Assembly: GCF_019431455.1 (NCBI RefSeq)
Contig: NZ_JAHYSR010000002.1
Coordinates: 1-64,000, forward strand
Source of the DNA: Paracoccus bogoriensis
Lineage (GTDB): Bacteria; Pseudomonadota; Alphaproteobacteria; Rhodobacterales; Rhodobacteraceae
Direction of reading: 5' to 3'
DNA length: 64,000 nucleotides
The notes below the pieces were generated by a model, which was not told the DNA's origin, made no database searches, and was given only the letters and a program-made list of their open reading frames with translations. The position numbers were made by a program, and so were the translations under genes. Below, piece by piece: positions 41,953-50,929 of this stretch; position 1 is the first letter of the stretch; the number at the start of each line of letters is the position of its first letter.

Positions 41953-41953
41953 C

Positions 41954-42307
41954 ATGCGACGTGTATGGTTGGCCGTCGGTTGGGTTTTCGTGCTTCTGGC
42001 AATCATCGGCACCGCCCTGCCCATCATGCCGACCGTGCCTTTTCTGTTGGTCGCAGCCTGGGCTTTTGCGCGGTCATCGCCACGATTGAAGCGGCGCATC
42101 CTGCGCCATCCGCGCTATGGACCTCCGGTGCGCGCCTGGCAAGAACGGGGCGTCGTCGGACCTTGGGCCAAAGCCTGGGCGATCAGCGCCATGAGCAGCG
42201 GCGTCGTTCTATCATGGTGGCTGGGTTTGCCGAAAGGGGCGGTTATCGCCCAGGCAGGCATTTGCCTGTTGGTCGCAGTCTTTCTGCTGACCCGCCCCTC
42301 TCGCTAG
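41954..42307 (+). CDS. DUF454 (YbaN-family) membrane protein
   Basis: A 117-residue inner-membrane protein with an N-terminal helix pair and the DUF454 signature GWVFVLLAIIGTALPIMPTVPFLL, RSSPRLKRRILRHPRYGP and two C-terminal helices. Function of the family is unknown. Its ATG comes 1 nt after the hemW stop, so it belongs to the same operon. It converges on parB. Confidence 0.85.
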   Translation: MRRVWLAVGWVFVLLAIIGTALPIMPTVPFLLVAAWAFARSSPRLKRRILRHPRYGPPVRAWQERGVVGPWAKAWAISAMSSGVVLSWWLGLPKGAVIAQAGICLLVAVFLLTRPSR

Positions 42308-42346
42308 ATATAGTGACTTCTTGACCTACCACGACATAATGCTGTG

Positions 42347-43246
42347 TCAGTGGCCTCCCAATAGCTGACATAATTTATCGAGCTGGTCGAGATCCTTATA
42401 GGTGATGATGACCTGGCCGCCATCCATGCCCGCATGGCGGATCTGGACGCGCATCCGAAGATTGGCAGACAGATCGTCTTCCAGCGCACGGGTGTCGCTA
42501 TCGCCGGCTTCCGCTTTTGGCTTGCGTGGGCGCGGAGCCTCCGAGGCTTCGCCTTGGGCGAGCTTGCGGACCATATCCTCGGTCTCGCGCACGGAGAGGC
42601 CCTTTTCAATGACCTTGCGCGCCAGGTGTTCCGGGTTCGGTGCCGTGACCAGCGCCCGGGCATGACCGGCTGTCAGCCGACCTTCCTTGACAAGTTCCTG
42701 AACGGGCTGGGGAAGGTTCAAAAGGCGCAGAAGATTGGCGATATGGCTGCGGCTTTTGTTCAAGGCCTCGGCCAGACGTTCCTGTGTGTGGCCGAACCGC
42801 TCCATCAATTGCTTGAATGATGCAGCTTCCTCGATCGCATTGAGATCGGCGCGTTGGATGTTCTCGATGATCGCAACCTCGAGCATCTCGGTGTCCGAGA
42901 ATTCGCGGATGATCACCGGCAATTCGTGCAATTGCGCCATCTGTGCTGCACGCCAGCGGCGTTCACCCGCAACGATCTCGTAAAGATCCTTGTCGCGCGG
43001 ATGGGGCCGGACGATCAGTGGCTGAAGGACACCTCTGCTCCGCAGCGATGCGGCGAGCTCGTTCAACGCCTCTGGGTCAAAATTACGGCGCGGCTGGTTT
43101 GGGTTGGCTGTAATCTGCTCGATCGGTAGCGTCACACGCTCACGCTCTGGTCGGTTTGTTGCAGGATCGTCAACCACTGCTATGTCAGCCATGAGCGCCG
43201 AGAGGCCGCGCCCGAGCCCGCGCTTGATGGATTTGGGATCAGTCAT
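42347..43246 (-). CDS. parB: Chromosome partitioning protein ParB
   Basis: A 299-residue CTPase/DNA-binding protein that loads at parS and spreads. It has GLGRGLSALM near the N-terminus, the ParB box GERRWRAAQMAQL, and a KorB-like helix-turn-helix with RFGHTQERLAEALNKSRSHIAN. The C-terminal dimerisation domain follows a Pro/Lys-rich linker. ATG 43246 overlaps the parA stop by 4 nt. Three parS matches occur in the window, two within 3.3 kb. Confidence 0.97.
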   Translation of the reverse strand: MTDPKSIKRGLGRGLSALMADIAVVDDPATNRPERERVTLPIEQITANPNQPRRNFDPEALNELAASLRSRGVLQPLIVRPHPRDKDLYEIVAGERRWRAAQMAQLHELPVIIREFSDTEMLEVAIIENIQRADLNAIEEAASFKQLMERFGHTQERLAEALNKSRSHIANLLRLLNLPQPVQELVKEGRLTAGHARALVTAPNPEHLARKVIEKGLSVRETEDMVRKLAQGEASEAPRPRKPKAEAGDSDTRALEDDLSANLRMRVQIRHAGMDGGQVIITYKDLDQLDKLCQLLGGH

Positions 43247-44028
43247 GAAACAACCTCTGGCAATTTCAGTCGTGCCGCAAACTCGGCCGCAAGTTGGCGA
43301 TAGGCCAGACTTCCCTTGGATTGCGGATCATAGTTCAGCACCGGCATGGCGTGAGAGGGCGATTCCGAGACACGAACGTTGCGGGGAATGACGGTCGCAT
43401 AGACAAGATCGCCGAGGGTCGCCCTGGCATCCGCTTCGACCTGCTGGGACAGGTTGTTGCGGTTGTCGGACATGGTCAGCACGACACCATTGATCCGAAG
43501 CGTCGGATTTGCGCTGGAGCGAACCTCGCGCACCGTGGTCAACAACTGGGACAGCCCCTCGAGGGCGTAGAACTCGGCCTGAAGCGGGACGAGCACCGCG
43601 TCAGCAGCGACCATGGCATTCACTGTCAGAAGGCCAAGCGCAGGAGGACAGTCAATCAGGATAATGGTTTCAGCGGGTGCGGATCGCAGAGCCTGAGACA
43701 GCAATCGCAACCGATCACTTCGCTGTGAAAGTTGAGCATCCGCGGATGACAGATCAGACGTTGCCGGAACGATAGAGAGGCGGGGAAAAGCAGTCGGACA
43801 GCGTCCTGCCTGCAGAGTGACATCCCCCGTAAGCAGGTCAAATGAGGACAGGGAGCGCTTTTTGGGATCAATTCCAAGACCAGTCGATGCATTCCCCTGT
43901 GGATCGAGGTCGATCAGAATGACCTCATGCCCCATTTCCGAGAGGGCTGCACCAAGGTTGATTGCTGTGGTAGTCTTCCCTACCCCGCCCTTCTGGTTGG
44001 CAATGGCCAGAATGTGAGCATCAGGCAT
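43243..44028 (-). CDS. parA: Chromosome partitioning ATPase ParA (Soj)
   Basis: A 261-residue deviant-Walker ATPase that moves ParB-parS complexes. The P-loop is ANQKGGVGKTTTAINL. Walker A' and B appear as LIDLDPQGNAS and IILIDCPPALGLLT. Its ATG (44028) overlaps the rsmG stop by 8 nt and its stop overlaps parB. The order rsmG-parA-parB near oriC is standard in many bacteria. Confidence 0.97.
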   Translation of the reverse strand: MPDAHILAIANQKGGVGKTTTAINLGAALSEMGHEVILIDLDPQGNASTGLGIDPKKRSLSSFDLLTGDVTLQAGRCPTAFPRLSIVPATSDLSSADAQLSQRSDRLRLLSQALRSAPAETIILIDCPPALGLLTVNAMVAADAVLVPLQAEFYALEGLSQLLTTVREVRSSANPTLRINGVVLTMSDNRNNLSQQVEADARATLGDLVYATVIPRNVRVSESPSHAMPVLNYDPQSKGSLAYRQLAAEFAARLKLPEVVS

Positions 44029-44611
44029 CGTTGATGTCCCTCAGGTTGAGAATTGCGGCCTCGGGGTCTGTTCTACTGGTAAACGCTTGGCAACTGAAAC
44101 GCCAGTGTTTCGCAGCTTCATCGACCTCTTCTTGCCATTTTCGTCCCTTGAACAACCACGCCTGCCCTTGCGGGGCAAGATGCCTCTGCACATAAGGCAA
44201 AAGCTTGTCGACAGGTGCAAGCGCGCGGGCGGAAAGATAATCCGCATTCTGAGGTTGAAGCTGCTCGATCCGGCATCCGCGGACCCCAACCTTCGTCAGC
44301 GACAGCTCGCGAATAGCCGAGCGAAGAAAAGCGCATTTTCTCAAGTCGCTTTCCACCAACGAGATATGGAGGTCGTTTTCGGCCCATACAATCGCAAGGA
44401 CAAGACCCGGCAGACCGCCACCGGAACCGATATCGAGCCAGGTTCCGTGTGGGTTTTTCACGTGATCAACGAGCTGGAGGCAATCCTTGATATGGCGGTT
44501 TTCGAGTTCGGCCAGGGTAGAAGATGCGACAAGGTTGATCGCTTGATTCCACTTGCGCAGAAGGTCTCCGTACAACTTGAGCCGCTGTTCGGTTTCACGT
44601 GAAACAATCAT
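44021..44611 (-). CDS. rsmG: 16S rRNA (guanine527-N7)-methyltransferase RsmG
   Basis: A 196-residue SAM methyltransferase that modifies G527 of 16S rRNA. The SAM loop is [16 protein letters not shown], with WNQAINLV and [13 protein letters not shown] segments around it. ATG 44611 overlaps mnmG by 4 nt. Codons 2-6 (IVSRE) are written by a parS sequence, a coupling seen in several bacteria. Confidence 0.95.
   Translation of the reverse strand: MIVSRETEQRLKLYGDLLRKWNQAINLVASSTLAELENRHIKDCLQLVDHVKNPHGTWLDIGSGGGLPGLVLAIVWAENDLHISLVESDLRKCAFLRSAIRELSLTKVGVRGCRIEQLQPQNADYLSARALAPVDKLLPYVQRHLAPQGQAWLFKGRKWQEEVDEAAKHWRFSCQAFTSRTDPEAAILNLRDINDA
44591..44606. promoter_or_regulatory. parS site at the rsmG start
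   Basis: GGTTTCACGTGAAACA differs from the consensus TGTTTCACGTGAAACA only at the first base and keeps the 14-bp palindrome. It lies within the first codons of rsmG, about 5 kb from the predicted oriC. Confidence 0.9.
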
Positions 44612-46473
44612 GCGGAATGTGCCTTGGCGCTGCGTTTGGCGGCAAGGAGAATAACAGAAAGTGCCGCAGGGGTCATGCCCTCGATTGCGGCGGCCTGCGC
44701 AAGAGTAGCGGGCCGATACTCGGCAAGCTTGCGCGCCAGTTCTGCGGATAGGCCGCCGATCGAGGCGTAATCAAGGCAGGCCGGCAAAGCAATTCGCTCA
44801 TTCTGCCTCAATGCCTCGATGTCCCGCTGCTGCCGATCCGTATACTGGGCGTAAATCGCGTCATTGCGGATCTGTTTCCAGGTTTCGGCAGATATAGCCG
44901 GCAGAGACGGGCACAACTTGGTGACGATGGCTTGCGATAGATCGCCCGATCCGATGAGAGTAAAGAGTGATCGCTTTTGCCCATCTTGCCGTTTCTCAAT
45001 ACCTGCCTTGGCCAAGTCGCTCGGGCTGAAAAACGCGGCCTCCAAGGCCCTTCGAGCATTGGTATAACGAGATTGTCGATCAACGAAAGCGCTCCGTCGC
45101 TCGTCCGATACGCAGCCAATGCGGATCCCGATGGGTGTAAGGCGTTGATCAGCATTATCCGCGCGAAGCGATAACCTGAATTCTGCGCGAGAGGTGAACA
45201 TGCGATACGGCTCGGTAACGCCTTTGGTCACAAGGTCGTCCACCATGACCCCGATATAACTGTCGGAGCGGCTGAATATGATTCCCTGCGATTCACCAAA
45301 TGCATATAGGGCCGCATTGAGGCCTGCGACCACACCCTGTGCGGCAGCCTCTTCATAGCCCGTGGTGCCGTTGATCTGCCCTGCCAGAAAAAGTCCAGCC
45401 GCTGCCTTGACTGCCAGTCTGTGGTCCAAGGCCCGAGGATCGACATAACTATATTCGACGGCATATCCAGGCTGAACAATCTCAGCTTGCTCCAGTCCGC
45501 GAATCGAACGGACGTAGGCCAGTTGCACATCCTCGGGCAGAGATGTCGAAATACCATTAGGATAGACCAATTCAGATGCGATTCCCTCAGGCTCCAGAAA
45601 GACCTGGTGCGACGTCTTGCCTGCAAACCGCGTAACCTTGTCTTCGATGGATGGGCAATAGCGGGGCCCACGACCGGAAATATGTCCGCCGTACATCGCC
45701 GAGTGTTGGATATTTTCCGAGATGATACGATGTGTCTCCGGATTCGTATGCGTTATGGCGCAGGACACCTGTGGTGCCTCTACGCGCGTGCTGAGATACG
45801 AAAACAGCGTAGGTTCATCGTCACCAGGTTGTTGCTCCAGTTCGTCCCAATCAATACTATTTCGGAGCAGTCTAGGAGGGGTTCCTGTTTTAAGCCGACC
45901 AAGTGGGAGATCGAATCGCCGCAGAGATTCGGCCAGTCGATTTGAAGACGCGCCACCCAAACGGCCGGCAGCACTGCTTCGATCGCCGATATGGATGCGG
46001 CCGTCAAGGAATGTGCCAGTCGTCAGGATGACTGCGCCAGATTCGAACTGCCCGTGTTGCTCAAGTTCGACCCCTGCGACTCGTTTACCGTCGATTATCA
46101 ACGAGATGACCTCATCAACAATCAACTTTACATTGTCGTATTCGGCAAGCAGACTGATCGCATGTCTCTTGTAGAGAGCCCGGTCCATCTGGGCGCGAGG
46201 CCCCTGAACTGCGGGCCCCTTGCTTCGATTGAGCAATCTGAACTGAATCCCTGCCTGGTCAGCGATTTTGCCCATGACACCATCGAGTGCATCCACTTCC
46301 CGCACCAAATGCCCTTTTCCGAGTCCGCCTATGGCCGGATTGCACGACAGCGTTCCAACATCTTCTGCACGCATCGTCACCAGAGCAACCCGCGCCCCCA
46401 TGCGGGCAGCCGCCGCCGCCGCCTCAACCCCCGCATGACCGGCCCCGACAACAATGACATCATAGTGTTTCAC
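44608..46473 (-). CDS. mnmG: tRNA uridine-5-carboxymethylaminomethyl enzyme MnmG (GidA)
   Basis: A roughly 621-residue FAD enzyme that with MnmE modifies U34 of tRNAs. The FAD fold is [20 protein letters not shown]; later blocks are [43 protein letters not shown] and [17 protein letters not shown] 46473 (MKHYDVIVV) has an AGGAG site 8 nt upstream; a GTG at 46482 is the alternative. The start region overlaps a parS sequence. Codon use here is visibly more AT-rich than in most of the window. Confidence 0.94.
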   Translation of the reverse strand: MKHYDVIVVGAGHAGVEAAAAAARMGARVALVTMRAEDVGTLSCNPAIGGLGKGHLVREVDALDGVMGKIADQAGIQFRLLNRSKGPAVQGPRAQMDRALYKRHAISLLAEYDNVKLIVDEVISLIIDGKRVAGVELEQHGQFESGAVILTTGTFLDGRIHIGDRSSAAGRLGGASSNRLAESLRRFDLPLGRLKTGTPPRLLRNSIDWDELEQQPGDDEPTLFSYLSTRVEAPQVSCAITHTNPETHRIISENIQHSAMYGGHISGRGPRYCPSIEDKVTRFAGKTSHQVFLEPEGIASELVYPNGISTSLPEDVQLAYVRSIRGLEQAEIVQPGYAVEYSYVDPRALDHRLAVKAAAGLFLAGQINGTTGYEEAAAQGVVAGLNAALYAFGESQGIIFSRSDSYIGVMVDDLVTKGVTEPYRMFTSRAEFRLSLRADNADQRLTPIGIRIGCVSDERRSAFVDRQSRYTNARRALEAAFFSPSDLAKAGIEKRQDGQKRSLFTLIGSGDLSQAIVTKLCPSLPAISAETWKQIRNDAIYAQYTDRQQRDIEALRQNERIALPACLDYASIGGLSAELARKLAEYRPATLAQAAAIEGMTPAALSVILLAAKRSAKAHSA

Positions 46474-46481
46474 GTGGAACA
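46466..46481. promoter_or_regulatory. parS site at the mnmG start
   Basis: TGTTTCACGTGGAACA matches the parS consensus at 15 of 16 positions. It spans the mnmG start codon region, 3-4 kb from the predicted oriC, between mnmE and mnmG. Confidence 0.92.
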
Positions 46482-46484
46482 CTC

Positions 46485-47741
46485 CTACTTCCCGATGCAA
46501 AATTGTTTGAATATCACGTCCAGATAATCTTCCGAACTGATTCGGCCAAGCAAACGGTCAAGTGATGTCGCCGCAGACCTGATCTGTTCAGCGGCCAACT
46601 CCGCTGGAAGAGAAGCCAGATTCGAAAGGGCGAGAGCAGCCGCCTCGATCTCTCCCCGTTGTCGCTCATGGCTTATTACGCCTGCCTGACTGACGCGCTG
46701 TTTCAATAGCTCAGAGAGTTCGTGAAGCAGCGCATCAAGGCCCTCTCCCGTTACCGCCGAGATACCGCCTTGCCCGCCAATGTCGGCTTTACTTCGCACC
46801 ACAAGATCCCCGGTCTGCCACAAATCAGCAACGCGACGCCCGTCCGGCGAGAGATGAATTCGCAAATCCGCAAGCTGCGCGCGCTCCTTGGCCAAGGCTA
46901 TTCCGATTTCCTCGACCCTATCCGCAGCGTCACGGATGCCTGCTGTATCCAAAAATGTCACAGCCAAGCCGTTCAAGTCATAGCGCAACTCGATCACATC
47001 GCGGGTCGTCCCGGCAACCTCTGACACAATCGCCACTGTCCGGTCAGCCAACCGGTTCATCAATGTGGATTTTCCGGCGTTGGGTGGCCCGATGATCGCG
47101 ACCTCAAAACCCATTCTCACGCGTTCTGCAGCGACAAAGCCTGACAATTCACGCTGGAACTCGGCGACCAGCTGATCGGTAAGCGCAAAAACCTCGGTCG
47201 GGATCTCGTCGGGCACATCCTCATCGGCAAAATCAATGCTCGCCTCGATCAAGGCACCCGCCCTGACCAACTTTTCGCGCCAGCCAGCAGCCCGCCTTGC
47301 AAATTCGCCACTGGCAGTTCGCATCGCAAGCTGCCTCTGCGAATCGGTCTCGGCAGCCAACAGATCGCCAAGTCCCTCGACCTCCACCAGATCCAAACGT
47401 CCATTCAGCAAGGCACGCCGGCTGAATTCACCCGCATCGGCCAATCGCGCACCACCTCGTTCGAGGGCGCGCGCGACGCGACGCACGACCACAGGTGCGC
47501 CGTGAAGATGCAATTCGACAGATTCCTCACCCGTAAAACTGGCACCCGGGTCAAAGCGAACAAGAACCGCTTGGTCAAGCGCCTCGCCCTCTTCCGCCAA
47601 AGTCCGCAGATACATGCGCCGCGCCTCGGGTAACGCCCCGCCAAGACGCTCTGCCAGTCGCCGCGCGCCATCGCCGCTTAGCCTTATAATGGAAATGCCA
47701 CCCCGCCCGGGCGGAGTGGCTTCAGCATAAATCAGGTCCAT
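46485..47741 (-). CDS. mnmE: tRNA modification GTPase MnmE (TrmE)
   Basis: A 418-residue GTPase partner of MnmG. The N-terminal folate-binding domain starts [14 protein letters not shown]. The G domain has [14 protein letters not shown], the DTAGIRDA motif (G3) and switch region [11 protein letters not shown]. The C-terminus ends FCIGK, the obligatory C-x-G-K. The length is slightly short for the family. ATG 47741 lies 10 nt after the rho stop. Confidence 0.96.
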   Translation of the reverse strand: MDLIYAEATPPGRGGISIIRLSGDGARRLAERLGGALPEARRMYLRTLAEEGEALDQAVLVRFDPGASFTGEESVELHLHGAPVVVRRVARALERGGARLADAGEFSRRALLNGRLDLVEVEGLGDLLAAETDSQRQLAMRTASGEFARRAAGWREKLVRAGALIEASIDFADEDVPDEIPTEVFALTDQLVAEFQRELSGFVAAERVRMGFEVAIIGPPNAGKSTLMNRLADRTVAIVSEVAGTTRDVIELRYDLNGLAVTFLDTAGIRDAADRVEEIGIALAKERAQLADLRIHLSPDGRRVADLWQTGDLVVRSKADIGGQGGISAVTGEGLDALLHELSELLKQRVSQAGVISHERQRGEIEAAALALSNLASLPAELAAEQIRSAATSLDRLLGRISSEDYLDVIFKQFCIGK

Positions 47742-47751
47742 TTAAGCCTCG

Positions 47752-49023
47752 TCAGGCGTTCATAGAATCGAAGAATTCCGCGTTGCTCTTTGTCTGCTTC
47801 AGCTTCGAGATCAGGAACTCGATAGCATCCGTGGTGCCCATCGGGTTGAGGATACGCCGCAACAGATAAGTTTTCTGCAGATCTTTCGCATCAACCAGCA
47901 GCTCTTCCTTCCGCGTCCCGGATTTGAGAATATCCATCGCCGGGAAAACGCGCTTGTCTGCAACCTTACGGTCCAGGACGATCTCGCTGTTCCCCGTGCC
48001 CTTGAATTCCTCGAAGATGACCTCATCCATGCGCGAACCGGTATCGATCAGCGCTGTCGCAATGATGGTCAGGCTTCCACCCTCCTCGATATTCCGCGCG
48101 GCGCCAAAGAATCGCTTGGGCCGTTGCAGCGCATTCGCGTCAACACCGCCGGTCAGAACCTTCCCCGAGCTTGGCACGACCGTATTGAACGCCCGACCAA
48201 GTCTGGTGATCGAATCAAGCAAGATAACAACATCTCGTTTGTGCTCGACCAAACGCTTGGCCTTTTCGATCACCATTTCCGATACCGCAACATGGCGGCT
48301 GGCCGGCTCGTCGAAGGTCGAGGATATGACTTCGCCCTTCACCGAACGCTGCATGTCGGTGACCTCTTCAGGACGTTCATCAATCAGCAGCACGATCAGA
48401 TAACATTCCGGGTGATTGCGCTCGATCGAATGTGCGATGTTCTGCAACAGCACGGTCTTGCCCGTGCGCGGAGGCGCGACAATCAGCGAACGCTGCCCTT
48501 TTCCGATCGGAGCGACCAGGTCGATGATCCGTGCGCTGCGATCCTTGATGGTCGGATCCTCGATCTCCATCTTCAACCGCTCGTCAGGATAAAGCGGTGT
48601 CAGGTTGTCAAAGGCCACCTTGTGGCGCGCCTTTTCGGGATTCTCGAAATTGATCCGCTCGACCTTCGTCAGCGCAAAATAGCGCTCATTCTCGCCGGGT
48701 GCCCGGATCACGCCTTCGACCGTGTCGCCGGTGCGCAGCGAGTGCTGCCGGATCATATCCGGGCTGACATAGATGTCGTCTGGACCCGGCAGATAATTCG
48801 CTTCGGTCGAACGCAGAAAGCCGAAACCGTCCTGAACAACCTCCAGCACGCCTTCGCCTCCGATTTCCCAGCCTTCCTCGGCATGTTCCTTGAGGATCGA
48901 GAACATCATCTCGCCCTTGCGCATCGTCGAGGCGTTTTCGATTTCCCATTCCTCTGCCATCGACAGCAGATCGGCGGGGCTCTTGGCCTTGAGATCGGAC
49001 AGGTTAAGGCGTTCTTCGGTCAT
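47752..49023 (-). CDS. rho: Transcription termination factor Rho
   Basis: A 423-residue hexameric RNA helicase that ends Rho-dependent transcripts. The N-terminal helical part [20 protein letters not shown] leads to the cold-shock RNA-binding domain [15 protein letters not shown]. The motor has [15 protein letters not shown] (Walker A), [16 protein letters not shown] and the R-loop [23 protein letters not shown] 49023 ([12 protein letters not shown]) is used. It follows hemJ by about 130 nt. Confidence 0.97.
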   Translation of the reverse strand: MTEERLNLSDLKAKSPADLLSMAEEWEIENASTMRKGEMMFSILKEHAEEGWEIGGEGVLEVVQDGFGFLRSTEANYLPGPDDIYVSPDMIRQHSLRTGDTVEGVIRAPGENERYFALTKVERINFENPEKARHKVAFDNLTPLYPDERLKMEIEDPTIKDRSARIIDLVAPIGKGQRSLIVAPPRTGKTVLLQNIAHSIERNHPECYLIVLLIDERPEEVTDMQRSVKGEVISSTFDEPASRHVAVSEMVIEKAKRLVEHKRDVVILLDSITRLGRAFNTVVPSSGKVLTGGVDANALQRPKRFFGAARNIEEGGSLTIIATALIDTGSRMDEVIFEEFKGTGNSEIVLDRKVADKRVFPAMDILKSGTRKEELLVDAKDLQKTYLLRRILNPMGTTDAIEFLISKLKQTKSNAEFFDSMNA

Positions 49024-49152
49024 GCGTCTGCAATCTTTCACTGGCGCTGGCCGAAGCTGCGCAAGGAGGATGATCGTCGGAGAGTCCCGCACCGGACGGT
49101 CAGGTTTGACGGCGCACATACGCGCGAACCGGCTCCGAGTCAATCTTGGGCA

Positions 49153-49599
49153 TCAGAACTTGATGATCACCGCACTGACAATTGCCACCATCAGCAGCGT
49201 CGGCACCTCGTTCATGATCCGGTAATGGCGTCCCTTTCTTGGCTCGCCCGTTGTCAGCCGGCGCGTTTCGCGCACGCACCAGACATGAAATGTCGTCATC
49301 CCGAGAACACCAGCCGCCTTGACCCAGGGCCAGGCGAAATCCCAGCCAACGATACCGGGAACCGCGACCAGCGTCAGCCCGCTCAGCCACGTGGCGATCA
49401 TTGCGGGACGCATGATCAGACGCATCAGCTTGTCTTCCATGATGACGAAGCTCGCCACAGGCTCGGTCTGACCGGCGTTTCGTTCCGAATGATAAACGAA
49501 CAGACGCGGCAGATAGAACAGCGCTGCCATCCAGGCGATCACGGCCATCACGTGAAATGCCTTCACATAGGGATAGGCCAGCACAAGCAAGTCCATCAT
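49153..49599 (-). CDS. hemJ: Protoporphyrinogen oxidase HemJ
   Basis: A 148-residue, four-helix membrane enzyme that oxidises protoporphyrinogen IX to protoporphyrin IX. The HemJ/UPF0093 blocks are AFHVMAVIAWMAALFYLPRLFVYH (His and Arg conserved), EDKLMRLIMRPAM and WPWVKAAGVLGMTTFH. ATG 49599 has AAGAGG 5 nt away; ATG 49596 would be 8 nt. The usual neighbour hemE is missing here, and its place is taken by the origin region. Confidence 0.93.
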   Translation of the reverse strand: MMDLLVLAYPYVKAFHVMAVIAWMAALFYLPRLFVYHSERNAGQTEPVASFVIMEDKLMRLIMRPAMIATWLSGLTLVAVPGIVGWDFAWPWVKAAGVLGMTTFHVWCVRETRRLTTGEPRKGRHYRIMNEVPTLLMVAIVSAVIIKF

Positions 49600-49763
49600 C
49601 AGAACCTCTTTCGTTTTCATTCAAATATAAGAAGGAAAGAAAAGAATGTTGTAGATGTAGGCTCTGTGCACAGCGGGATTGCGGCACAAGACCGGCAGGC
49701 ATCCCCAGATCTGGCCGATGTGGACATATTTCGGAAATCCCTGCAACAGAGAAAAAAAATCTT

Positions 49764-49780
49764 TTGGATTCAATATCCAA
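49764..49780. repeat. AT-rich inverted repeat in the origin region
   Basis: TTGGAT (49764-49769) and ATCCAA (49775-49780) flank TCAAT in the AT-rich stretch just left of the perfect DnaA box. It could be part of the DNA-unwinding element or a binding site for an origin regulator. Confidence 0.5.
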
Positions 49781-49783
49781 TAC

Positions 49784-49792
49784 TGTGGATAA
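49784..49792 (-). promoter_or_regulatory. Perfect DnaA box
   Basis: TGTGGATAA is the exact complement of TTATCCACA. It sits immediately beside the AT-rich segment 49750-49783, the expected arrangement of a DnaA box next to an unwinding element. Confidence 0.85.
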
Positions 49793-49820
49793 GTTCGTGG
49801 ACGAAACGCGGCGGCCTGAT

Positions 49821-49829
49821 TTGTCCACA
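49821..49829 (+). promoter_or_regulatory. DnaA box (one mismatch)
   Basis: TTGTCCACA differs from TTATCCACA only at the third base, a substitution tolerated in strong natural DnaA boxes. It lies 28 bp from the perfect box and in the opposite orientation. Confidence 0.7.
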
Positions 49830-49928
49830 TATCCTTTGGATTAGGGCGATGCTTCTTCCACATGTGGATCGCCTTGTGGTGTTCCTGCTTTGTCTGTCGC
49901 GATCTCGGCGCTTCTTCGTGCCGAAGCC

Positions 49929-49968
49929 GATTCCTGCCCATGATTCGACCCGATTCCTGCGCAGATTC
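49929..49968. promoter_or_regulatory. Cluster of four GATTC (GANTC) sites in oriC
   Basis: GATTC occurs at 49929, 49942, 49952 and 49964, all in the same orientation and spaced 10-13 bp. GANTC is the target of the cell-cycle methylase CcrM in alphaproteobacteria. A fifth site is at 49767. Confidence 0.6.
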
Positions 49969-50059
49969 GTCCACAGGCTGCGCCGTCCTTGCCACAGGGC
50001 GATCACTCTGCGCGCTCGGCAGGCTTTTTTCCCATGCCGAAGCCGCTTAACCTGCCGTC

Positions 50060-50929
50060 ATGTCAGCACGTTCAGAGAACACGATGTCAGCAGCGGTCCC
50101 TATCCGACACGCACCCCTGGCCGGGGTGATAGGAATGCCGATTGCACATTCCCGCTCGCCCCGACTGCATGGGCATTGGTTGCGCCGATACGGTTTGCCG
50201 GGGCACTATGTTCCGATCCCTGTCCTGCCCGAACATCTGGCCGAGGTGCTTCGCGTCCTGCCACAGGCGGGTTTCGTTGGGCTGAACGTCACGATTCCGC
50301 ACAAGGAGGCCGTTCTGACCCTGGCCGACACCGTGACCGATCGCGCGGCCCTGATCGGGGCGGCCAACACGCTGATCTTCCGCCCTGACGGCAAGGTTCA
50401 CGCCGATAACACCGATGGCTACGGCTTTATCGCCAATCTCCGTCAGAACGCCCCCGACTGGCAGCCCGAAGCCGGCCCCGCTGCCATCATCGGCGCGGGC
50501 GGTGCTGCGCGCGCGGTCGTTGCCTCGCTTCTCGATTCCGGTGTCCCCGAACTTCGGATCGCCAACCGCACCCGGCTGCGGGCCGAACAGATCAAGGCCG
50601 AATTCGGTGCGCGCCTTGTCGTCTATGAATGGGCGCAGCTGGGCAACATGCTGGACGGGGCGGCGACCGTGGTGAACGCGACCTCTCTGGGGATGGAGGG
50701 CAAACAGCCGCTTCGTGTGCCGCTGGACGCATTGTCGCCTGATGCCTTGGTCACTGATCTGGTCTATACGCCGCTGATGACCCCCCTTCTGACCGAAGCG
50801 CAGCAACGTGGTTGCCGCATCGTGGACGGGCTTGGAATGCTGCTGCATCAGGCCGCGCCCGGTTTTGAACGATGGTTCGGCCACCGACCCGAGGTCGATG
50901 ACGAAACCCGCCAGGTCGTTCTGGAATGA
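50060..50929 (+). CDS. aroE: Shikimate 5-dehydrogenase
   Basis: A 289-residue NADP-dependent enzyme of the shikimate pathway. The substrate motif GMPIAHSRSPRLHGHW, the catalytic-lysine region NVTIPHKEAVL, DNTDGYGF and the NADP loop IIGAGGAARAVVASL are present. ATG 50060 is the first in-frame start and 50084 (MSAAVPIRHAPLAG) is equally possible. It opens the operon to the right of the origin and overlaps coaE by 4 nt. Confidence 0.94.
   Translation: MSARSENTMSAAVPIRHAPLAGVIGMPIAHSRSPRLHGHWLRRYGLPGHYVPIPVLPEHLAEVLRVLPQAGFVGLNVTIPHKEAVLTLADTVTDRAALIGAANTLIFRPDGKVHADNTDGYGFIANLRQNAPDWQPEAGPAAIIGAGGAARAVVASLLDSGVPELRIANRTRLRAEQIKAEFGARLVVYEWAQLGNMLDGAATVVNATSLGMEGKQPLRVPLDALSPDALVTDLVYTPLMTPLLTEAQQRGCRIVDGLGMLLHQAAPGFERWFGHRPEVDDETRQVVLE

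Larger units (their letters stand above)
49621..50059. other. oriC: Probable chromosomal replication origin (oriC)
   Basis: A roughly 440-bp gap without genes, clearly AT-richer than its surroundings (49621-49655 and 49750-49783 are the strongest). It carries one perfect DnaA box (49784-49792), one single-mismatch box (49821-49829), several two-mismatch boxes (49719-49727, 49854-49862, 49863-49871, 49967-49975), a 12-bp palindrome TCCACATGTGGA (49857-49868) and four clustered GATTC sites. Genes run away from it on both sides. hemJ/rho on one side and aroE/coaE/dnaQ on the other match the alphaproteobacterial origin neighbourhood, and parS sites are close by. Confidence 0.82.

Noticed and set aside
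44453..44468. TTTTTCACGTGATCAA, a parS-like sequence in rsmG
   Set aside because: Only the 8-bp core TCACGTGA matches well; the outer arms differ from the consensus and the palindrome is broken, so a ParB site is unlikely.
49548..49555. TCACGTGA core in hemJ close to oriC
   Set aside because: One half matches parS (CACGTGAAA), but the other half is unrelated; treated as chance.
48124..50388. 754-codon open frame on the plus strand opposite rho and across the origin
   Set aside because: It is antisense to rho and hemJ, covers the probable oriC and overlaps aroE in another frame; it has no recognisable domain and the composition expected of a shadow frame in G+C-rich DNA.
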